From: Syntrophales bacterium
GTDB lineage: Bacteria > Desulfobacterota > Syntrophia > Syntrophales > UBA5619
Length of the DNA: 13,969 bases
NCBI GenBank assembly: GCA_028712015.1
Contig: JAQTRB010000021.1
Location: forward strand, 1-13,969
Direction: 5' to 3'
The translations under genes were made by a program, and so were the position numbers. The notes beneath the pieces are model-generated. The model worked only from the letters and a program-made list of their open reading frames with translations, made no database searches and was not told the DNA's origin. Positions 8,897 through 13,969 of the stretch are shown here, one piece after another. Position 1 is the stretch's first letter, and each line of letters starts with the position of its first letter.

Positions 8897-10480
8897 ATGA
8901 AAAAAGTACTGATCAGCGACAACCTGTCCGAAGAGGGAATCGAGATATTCAGGAACACGCCGGGGATCGATGTAGACGTCAAGACGAAAATGACGCCCGA
9001 CGAATTGAAGGCGGTCATCAAGGATTACGATGCGCTGGTGATCCGGAGCGCCACGAAGGTGACGCGGGAGGTCATCGACCTTGCCGACCGGCTGAAGGTC
9101 GTCGGCCGCGCCGGGATCGGTCTCGACAATGTGGACATCCCGGCCGCGAGCAAACGGGGGATCGTCGTCATGAACACCCCCGGCGGCAACGCCGTTACGA
9201 CCGGCGAACATGCCATCTCGATGATGCTCTCCCTGGACCGGAAGATTCCGCAGGCGACGGCGTCGATGAAGGCCGGCAAGTGGGAAAAGAGCAAGTTTAC
9301 CGGTCATGAACTCCTCAACAAGACCCTTGGCGTCATCGGAATCGGCCGCGTCGGCAGCATCGTCGCCGACCGCGCGCTGGGGCTCAAGATGAAGGTGATT
9401 GCCTACGATCCGTTCATCTCGCCGGAGGCGGCGGAAAAGGCGGGGTTCACGCTCGCCTCGCTGGATGACATTTTCCGGACCGCCGATTTCATCACGGTCC
9501 ATACCCCGTTGACGAAGGAGACGCGAGGTCTGATCAACGCGGCGGCCTTCGCGAAGATGAAGAAGAGCGCCTGCGTGATCAACTGCGCCCGGGGCGGAAT
9601 CATCGACGAGCAGGACCTTTATGACGCCCTCGTCTCCGGTCGGATCGCCGGCGCCGCCCTCGACGTTTTCGTGGAGGAGCCGACGAAGAACATGGCTTTG
9701 ATCGGACTGGACAATGTCATTTGCACCCCCCATCTCGGAGCCTCGACGGATGAGGCGCAGATCAACGTGGCGATCGCCGTTGCCGAGCAGATCAGCGCCT
9801 ATCTGACGACGGGAGAGATCAAAGGCGCGGTGAATTTCCCGTCGGTCAGCGCCGAGATCCTCGCCGTCATCCGCCCCTACCTGACCCTCGCGGAAAAGCT
9901 CGGCAAATTCGAGGCCCAGCTCGTCTCCGGAGGCATCCAGGAGGTGGCCGTCGAATACAGCGGGGAGATCCTCGATTACAATGTCGCGCCGATCACCATT
10001 TCCCTGCTCAAGGGGCTGCTGACCCCGATACTCAACGAGGCGGTGAACTACATCAACGCCCCGCTGGTCGCGAAGGAACGGGGAATCCGGGTGGTCGAGG
10101 CGAAAAGCAGCGCGGTTAAGGACTACACCAGCATGATCTCCGTGACCGTCAAAACCGCGAAAGAAAAAACCTTTGCCGCCGGCGCGATCTTCGGACGGCG
10201 GGATTTGCGAATCGTCCGGATCAACAAATTCACCGTCGAGGTGATCCCGGAGGGGCGGATGCTCGTCCTGTACAACAACGACAAACCGGGGGTCATCGGC
10301 AACATCGGTACGACCCTCGGCCGAAACGGCGTCAATATCGCGCGTCTCCACCTGAGCCGCGAACAGGTCGACGGCCAGGCCATGGTCGTTCTGGGCACCG
10401 ACAGCGTGGTTTCTCCGGAACTCCTCGACGAATTGCGGAGATTGCCGAACATGATCTCGGTCACCGAGCTCGAGATGTAA
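8897..10480 (+). CDS. serA: D-3-phosphoglycerate dehydrogenase, long form with ACT domain
   Basis: Catalyses the first step of serine synthesis, oxidising 3-phosphoglycerate to 3-phosphohydroxypyruvate with NAD+. The 527 residues match the long (type 1) form. The N-terminal substrate-binding domain contains VGRAGIGLDNVD (69-80). The Rossmann fold has GIGRVG (148-153) and an NAD-selective acidic residue in AYDP (Asp171). The catalytic triad is Arg232 in NCARGGIID, Glu261 in VFVEEP and His279 in CTPHLGAS. An intervening allosteric-substrate-binding-like domain (about 315-445) precedes the C-terminal ACT domain (about 453-527, LYNNDKPGVIGNIGTTLG), the usual serine feedback site. The ATG follows AAGGAG. 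It is 24 bases after serC and 19 before purA, so the three are very likely one transcript. Feedback inhibition by serine is expected from the family but not shown by the sequence. Confidence 0.98.
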   Translation: MKKVLISDNLSEEGIEIFRNTPGIDVDVKTKMTPDELKAVIKDYDALVIRSATKVTREVIDLADRLKVVGRAGIGLDNVDIPAASKRGIVVMNTPGGNAVTTGEHAISMMLSLDRKIPQATASMKAGKWEKSKFTGHELLNKTLGVIGIGRVGSIVADRALGLKMKVIAYDPFISPEAAEKAGFTLASLDDIFRTADFITVHTPLTKETRGLINAAAFAKMKKSACVINCARGGIIDEQDLYDALVSGRIAGAALDVFVEEPTKNMALIGLDNVICTPHLGASTDEAQINVAIAVAEQISAYLTTGEIKGAVNFPSVSAEILAVIRPYLTLAEKLGKFEAQLVSGGIQEVAVEYSGEILDYNVAPITISLLKGLLTPILNEAVNYINAPLVAKERGIRVVEAKSSAVKDYTSMISVTVKTAKEKTFAAGAIFGRRDLRIVRINKFTVEVIPEGRMLVLYNNDKPGVIGNIGTTLGRNGVNIARLHLSREQVDGQAMVVLGTDSVVSPELLDELRRLPNMISVTELEM

Positions 10481-10499
10481 ACCGTTCTGGAGAATCGCT

Positions 10500-11798
10500 A
10501 TGGCAAACATCGTTGTGGTCGGAACCCAGTGGGGTGATGAGGGAAAGGGAAAGATCGTCGATCTCTACGCGGAACACGCCGACGTGATCGCCCGGTTTCA
10601 TGGCGGCAACAATGCCGGTCACACGCTGGTGGTCGGGGGCAGACAGACCATCCTGCACCTGATCCCCTCCGGCATCCTGCACGCGGGAAAGATCTGCGTC
10701 ATCGGCAACGGCGTCGTTGTCGATCCCCGGGTGCTGATCGAGGAGTTGGACGGGCTCAAAGAAAGCGGCCTGCTTCCCGTCGACACCCGCCTGTTCATCA
10801 GCGAGACCGCGCATGTCATCATGCCCTATCACCGCCGGATCGACATCGCGCGGGAATCCCACAACGTTGGGAAAAAGATCGGGACGACCGGCCGGGGCAT
10901 CGGACCGGCATACGAAGACAAGATCGCCCGGATCGGCATCCGCATCTGCGACCTCCTCGACGAAGAGGTTTTTCGGGAAAAGCTGGCGCGGAATGTGGAG
11001 GAGAAAAACTTCTACCTGACGAAGCTCTTCGGGGAAGAGCCGATCGACGGCGGGGCGATTCGGGAGGAATATCTCGCCTATGCCGACCGCATCCGGCCTT
11101 ACGCGGCCGACTGCTCGCTGCTTTTACAGAAGCAGATCGACCATGGGAAAAAGATCCTCTTCGAGGGCGCCCAGGGATCGCATCTCGATATCGACCACGG
11201 AACCTTTCCCTATGTCACCTCCTCCAACACCGTCTCCGGGAACGCCGCCTGCGGCGCCGGGGTGGGGCCGCATCGGGTCGGAACGGTGGTCGGAATCTGC
11301 AAGGCGTACACGACGCGGGTGGGAGAAGGACCTTTCCTCACCGAGCTCAAGGATGAAACGGGAAACCGGCTCCAGCAGGTCGGGCAGGAATTCGGCGCGA
11401 CGACGGGCCGCAAGCGTCGTTGCGGATGGCTCGACATGGTTTTGGTCCGCCATGCCGTCCGCGTTTCCGGCATCAGCGGGATCGCCCTGACGAAACTCGA
11501 CGTCCTCACGGGGATCGAGAAGATCAAGATCTGCACCGGCTACCGGACGGAGCATGAGGAGTTCACGGAATCCGTTCCCGCCAACCTCCGTCTGCTTGCA
11601 AAGTGCAGGCCCGTATACGAGGAGATGGACGGCTGGACAGAGAATATCCGGGGCGCGAGGCGGTTCGAAGACCTCCCGCGGAATACCCGCCGTTACATAG
11701 AACGGCTGGAGACCCTATCGGGCGCCCGGATGTTCCTGGTCTCCGTGGGCCCGGACCGGAACGAAACGATCACCCTTCAGGATCCCTTTCAGGACTAA
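10500..11798 (+). CDS. purA: Adenylosuccinate synthetase
   Basis: GTP-dependent ligation of aspartate to IMP giving adenylosuccinate, first committed step to AMP. The 432 residues are the usual length. The N-terminus MANIVVVGTQWGDEGKGKIVD contains the GDEGKGK loop with catalytic Asp13 and the Lys16 region. FHGGNNAGHTL supplies catalytic His41. GTTGRGIGPAYEDK (near 130) is the second signature, and FEGAQGSHLDIDHGTFPYVTSS contains the IMP/aspartate-binding segment. The C-terminal KLDVLTG and YRTEHEEF-type regions complete the fold. ATG at 10500 follows a GGAGAA site. It is the last gene of serC-serA-purA, 19 bases after serA. The pairing is metabolically sensible since serine-derived glycine and one-carbon units feed purine synthesis. 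No strong terminator follows. Confidence 0.98.
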   Translation: MANIVVVGTQWGDEGKGKIVDLYAEHADVIARFHGGNNAGHTLVVGGRQTILHLIPSGILHAGKICVIGNGVVVDPRVLIEELDGLKESGLLPVDTRLFISETAHVIMPYHRRIDIARESHNVGKKIGTTGRGIGPAYEDKIARIGIRICDLLDEEVFREKLARNVEEKNFYLTKLFGEEPIDGGAIREEYLAYADRIRPYAADCSLLLQKQIDHGKKILFEGAQGSHLDIDHGTFPYVTSSNTVSGNAACGAGVGPHRVGTVVGICKAYTTRVGEGPFLTELKDETGNRLQQVGQEFGATTGRKRRCGWLDMVLVRHAVRVSGISGIALTKLDVLTGIEKIKICTGYRTEHEEFTESVPANLRLLAKCRPVYEEMDGWTENIRGARRFEDLPRNTRRYIERLETLSGARMFLVSVGPDRNETITLQDPFQD

Positions 11799-11888
11799 CG
11801 GATCTCCTCCGGTCGCCGGGCATCGGAAAGGTCCGGCGCCTCCAATTCGGCGGGGGGGTCGGGCAGGATTTCGCTGCGGCGGCCGAGC
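11799..11888. other. Short gap between convergent purA and the acyltransferase gene
   Basis: A GC-rich 90-base gap with a 6-base-pair inverted repeat, CGCCGG at 11814-11819 and CCGGCG at 11833-11838, separated by 13 bases and without a T-run on either strand. It could act as a weak bidirectional stop or be chance in GC-rich DNA. No intrinsic terminator or small gene is convincing here. Confidence 0.4.
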
Positions 11889-13427
11889 CTAAAAACGGTC
11901 CTTCGGCAATCGGATCTCTTTCCGGGAATAATCGCCGTCAAACCCTTTCCAATCGATTTTCACGCCGTTGACGTACAACTCACAGAGACTGCGGAGCATC
12001 TGATCCCAGTCGGACCGTCCCCGACGCAGACTCGGCAGCCAGGCGCAGGACTGATCCGGCAGACAGGTCTTCCCCATTCCCGCGAGGACGGGCTGAGGCC
12101 CGATTTCGACAAAGAACCGATAGCCGCTGCGATAGAGGGTTTCGATGCCGGCGGCAAATCGGACCGTCCCTCGGATGTGCCTCACCCAGTAATCGACGCA
12201 GGCGATTTCATCCCCGATGCCTTCTCCGGTCAGGTTGGAAACCAGTTCGATGCGCGGGATCGAATAGCGGATACGCTGCGCAATCGCTTTGAAAGGTTCG
12301 AGGATCGGTTCCATCAGCGGCGAATGAAAGGCATGCGAAACATTGAGCGACGTGGCCCTCGTCCCCCGCGACTCCAATATCTTCGTGGCTTTTGCGACCG
12401 AATCCGAGACTCCCGAAATCACGATCAGCCGGGGACCGTTGACCGCGGCGATCGAAATATCCGCGGCGAAGGACCCTATTGCGTCTCTCACCAGCGCCTC
12501 TTCCGCAAAGACCGCCGCCATCGCCCCGTTGCACGGCAGGGCCTGCATGAGACGGCCTCTTTCCGCAATCAGTTTCAGTCCCTCTTCGAGAGGAAAGACG
12601 CCGGCCGCACAAGCGGCCACGTATTCGCCGACGCTGTGTCCCAAAACGGCGTCCGGTTCGACGCCCCAGCTCTTCCACAACGCCAAGAGCGCATATTCAA
12701 CGGCAAAAAGGACCGGCTGGGTATAAGCGGTCTGATCCACCTGCATCCGACCACCCCGTTCTTCGGGATAAAGCACCTCGGAAAGAGGCAAGCCGAATCC
12801 GTCCAGCAACAGCTCGCCGCATCGGTCCAGGACTTTTCGGAAGGTGGGCTGCGTCTGATAGAGTTCCCGGCCCATGCCGGCGAATTGCGAACCCTGCCCC
12901 GTGAAGAGAAAGGCAACCTTCGGCGGTGAGGACGCTCCCCCTCGGAACACGCCGTCCCGCTCGCCCAAACCATCCAGCGAACGGAGTTTTCTTTGGATTT
13001 CCGCCATCGACCCCGCGATGATGCCGATCCGTCGGCTGGAATGGGTCCGACCGGTGTTGGCTGTGTAACACAGATCGGCCAACCGTTCTTCCGCAATAGA
13101 ATCACCCAGAAAGGTTTCCATCCGCGCAACCCGGCGGTTCAACGCCTGGTCGGTCTTGCCGGAAAGGGTCAGAATGTGACGGGGTCTTTGCGACCCGTTC
13201 GTTGTTTTACAGCAAGTCTTTTGGGTTTCTTCAGCCCCTGCATGAACGTTGTTTCCGTTGACCTCGAAGGAACCCGTCCCGGACGGAAGTCCCGTTCCCG
13301 ACGTCCCCTTCTTGCGTTCTCCGCCCGTGACGGTAATCGTTGCTGGAATCGTTTCCTGTGCAGTCGATGGTTTGTCATTAGACCGGATCTTGCGTTGACT
13401 TGATTCATCACGAATCTTTCGTACCAT
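11889..13427 (-). CDS. Orphan type I polyketide-synthase acyltransferase domain (probable PKS remnant)
   Basis: An isolated acyl-CoA:ACP transacylase (AT) domain of the kind embedded in modular PKSs. Counting residues from the longest open frame (TTG at 13544, 551 residues), SFEVNGNNVHAGAEE (92-106) resembles the final GTNAHVVLEE segment of a ketosynthase. A KS-AT linker follows (ILTLSGKTDQAL to LADLCYTANTGRTH). The AT has GQGSQ (216-220), GHSVGEY with nucleophile Ser304, Arg329 in ERGRLMQ for the malonyl carboxylate, and HAFHSP with catalytic His407. HAFH usually indicates malonyl rather than methylmalonyl units. The post-AT linker (VNGVKIDW) stops at LPKDRF, where a module would continue LPxYPFxRxRYW. 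No KS body, ACP, KR or DH occurs nearby. Catalytic residues are intact with no frameshift across about 420 residues, so it may be a maintained stand-alone AT or a young remnant. The start is uncertain. ATG at 13427 is preferred because a promoter covers the upstream starts. Confidence 0.72.
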   Translation of the reverse strand: MVRKIRDESSQRKIRSNDKPSTAQETIPATITVTGGERKKGTSGTGLPSGTGSFEVNGNNVHAGAEETQKTCCKTTNGSQRPRHILTLSGKTDQALNRRVARMETFLGDSIAEERLADLCYTANTGRTHSSRRIGIIAGSMAEIQRKLRSLDGLGERDGVFRGGASSPPKVAFLFTGQGSQFAGMGRELYQTQPTFRKVLDRCGELLLDGFGLPLSEVLYPEERGGRMQVDQTAYTQPVLFAVEYALLALWKSWGVEPDAVLGHSVGEYVAACAAGVFPLEEGLKLIAERGRLMQALPCNGAMAAVFAEEALVRDAIGSFAADISIAAVNGPRLIVISGVSDSVAKATKILESRGTRATSLNVSHAFHSPLMEPILEPFKAIAQRIRYSIPRIELVSNLTGEGIGDEIACVDYWVRHIRGTVRFAAGIETLYRSGYRFFVEIGPQPVLAGMGKTCLPDQSCAWLPSLRRGRSDWDQMLRSLCELYVNGVKIDWKGFDGDYSRKEIRLPKDRF

Positions 13428-13515
13428 ACTTTCGAATTGACCTCTAAATTCAGCGGAAGCAAGCTTGCCGTGTATGCCTGAGACTTGATCCTTGGAACCT
13501 CCTTCGCGGGGAATG

Positions 13516-13544
13516 ACCATAGGAGAAGCGACTTTGCATGTCAA
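13516..13544 (-). promoter_or_regulatory. Candidate promoter of the orphan acyltransferase gene
   Basis: The minus strand shows a perfect TTGACA (13544-13539), a 17-base spacer and TATGGT (13521-13516). If used, transcription would begin near 13509, excluding the TTG at 13544 and the ATG at 13520 as translation starts and leaving ATG at 13427. A GAAGGAGG lies just downstream (about 13505-13498) but has no start codon at normal spacing. Confidence 0.4.
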
Positions 13545-13609
13545 GGAGATCTTTCAATTTACGCACCTTTGGACTCGGCATCCATTTGGCCTCGTTTCCA
13601 TAATAGCGC

Positions 13610-13639
13610 TTGACAACAAAAGACCGTTCCTGTTAGAAG
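13610..13639 (+). promoter_or_regulatory. Candidate promoter of tRNA-Lys
   Basis: TTGACA (13610-13615), an 18-base spacer and TAGAAG (13634-13639) lie about 20 bases before the mature tRNA 5' end, a normal distance for a single-gene tRNA promoter with a short leader. Confidence 0.5.
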
Positions 13640-13657
13640 ACCGGTCTCCAAAATAAG

Positions 13658-13734
13658 GGGTCGTTAGCTCAGTCCGGTAGAGCAGCGGACTTTTAATCCG
13701 TTGGTCGCGGGTCCGATTCCCGCACGACCCACCA
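13658..13734 (+). tRNA. tRNA-Lys, anticodon UUU
   Basis: A complete 77-base cloverleaf with encoded CCA. The acceptor stem is GGGTCGT with ACGACCC, then discriminator A and CCA. The D stem is GCTC/GAGC. The anticodon stem is GCGGA/TCCGT with loop CTTTTAA, so the anticodon is TTT (13692-13694), reading AAA/AAG lysine codons. The variable loop is TGGTC and the T arm is GCGGG-TCCGATT-CCCGC. A promoter-like element precedes it and an intrinsic terminator follows seven bases after CCA, so it is probably a monocistronic tRNA gene. The 3' end of such genes is a common integrase target. No second copy of the tRNA 3' end is seen in the window. Confidence 0.97.
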
Positions 13735-13740
13735 GAAATC

Positions 13741-13784
13741 GAGGGGTTACGAATCGTAGTAACGGTTTGTGACCCCTCTTTTTT
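13741..13784 (+). terminator. Rho-independent terminator of tRNA-Lys
   Basis: GAGGGGTTAC pairs with GTGACCCCTC (10 pairs including one T-G wobble) around an 18-base loop and is followed directly by TTTTTT at 13779-13784. It begins seven bases past the tRNA CCA end and also marks the switch into AT-rich DNA. Confidence 0.85.
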
Positions 13785-13832
13785 GTGATTATGATAAACA
13801 CTTCGCTAAAATCTGGGAAGCTATAGAATCCT

Positions 13833-13969
13833 TTAGTCAATAACCTTTCTAATCTCACTCTCGATGAACTCCTTGTTCTCCTCTTTTACAATCAATACAA
13901 TTTCCGTTCTTTGTATGGACTCCTCAATTTCCTTAACCTCGATACCGCTCTTTGATAACTGAACCTCTG
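13833..13969 (-). CDS. C-terminal end of an unidentified protein (partial)
   Basis: An open frame enters from the right edge on the minus strand and ends at TAA (13835-13833), giving the last 44 residues, from EVQLSKSGIEVKEIEE to SEIRKVID. The segment is rich in Glu, Lys and Ile, predicted helix-strand-helix in look, and has no recognisable catalytic motif. The beta-like TEIVLIVKEE stretch followed by a helix could belong to a small alpha/beta regulatory domain, but I do not recognise the family. Base composition is about 37-43% G+C by hand count, clearly below the 58-60% of the other genes. Codons favour A/T endings (ATT, GTA, AAA, GAG), suggesting different origin. The other two minus-strand frames contain stops here, which favours this one as real. 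Confidence 0.5.
   Translation of the reverse strand, partial: EVQLSKSGIEVKEIEESIQRTEIVLIVKEENKEFIESEIRKVID

Noticed and set aside
8825..10510. Minus-strand open frame of 561 codons opposite serA
   Set aside because: It mirrors the third-position GC pattern of serA, has no motif, and overlaps the starts or ends of three well-supported genes.
11814..11838. Hairpin as a genuine intrinsic terminator of purA
   Set aside because: The stem is only six pairs with a 13-base loop and no T-run follows on either strand, so it is listed only as part of the intergenic gap.
13664..13858. Minus-strand open frame of 64 codons across tRNA-Lys
   Set aside because: Its C-terminal part is the reverse complement of the tRNA, a well-known kind of spurious protein call.

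Overview
The window looks like chromosomal DNA of a GC-rich Gram-negative bacterium. Most genes are around 58-60% G+C by eye, there is an envelope-spanning RND pump, and the start signals are classical GGAGG ribosome sites. The serC-serA-purA order and the style of the GroEL, RadA and SerA proteins would fit a deltaproteobacterium (Desulfobacterota, perhaps a Syntrophales-type anaerobe). That assignment is inference, because no 16S gene or species marker is present.

Left part (1-4016, minus strand): a three-gene drug-efflux operon read leftward. It starts with a TetR-family repressor preceded by its own promoter and a near-perfect inverted repeat. A lipoprotein periplasmic adaptor of the AcrA/MexA type follows, then the first 651 codons of an AcrB-type RND pump that runs off the window. 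No TolC-like partner is visible.

Middle-left (4073-7642, minus strand): groES-groEL with a sigma-70-like promoter and a strong terminator hairpin, and upstream of it radA, the branch-migration helicase with zinc finger, RecA core and Lon-like tail. No CIRCE element is seen in front of groES.

Middle-right (7660-11798, plus strand): an operon divergent from radA, holding an archaeal-type serC, serA and purA. SerA and SerC make phosphoserine from 3-phosphoglycerate. Serine feeds glycine and one-carbon units into purine synthesis, and PurA starts the IMP-to-AMP branch.

Right part (11889-13969): a convergent minus-strand gene encodes a lone type I polyketide-synthase acyltransferase (AT) domain. 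It has both AT linkers and what looks like the last few residues of a ketosynthase, but no KS body, ACP or other module. A tRNA-Lys(UUU) gene with its own promoter and terminator follows on the plus strand. Beyond it the DNA becomes AT-rich (about 37-43% G+C by hand count) and holds the C-terminal end of an unidentified gene on the minus strand. The orphan AT plus the compositional break around the tRNA is the most unusual part. The rest is well-known housekeeping and efflux machinery, and I found no clear undescribed system.
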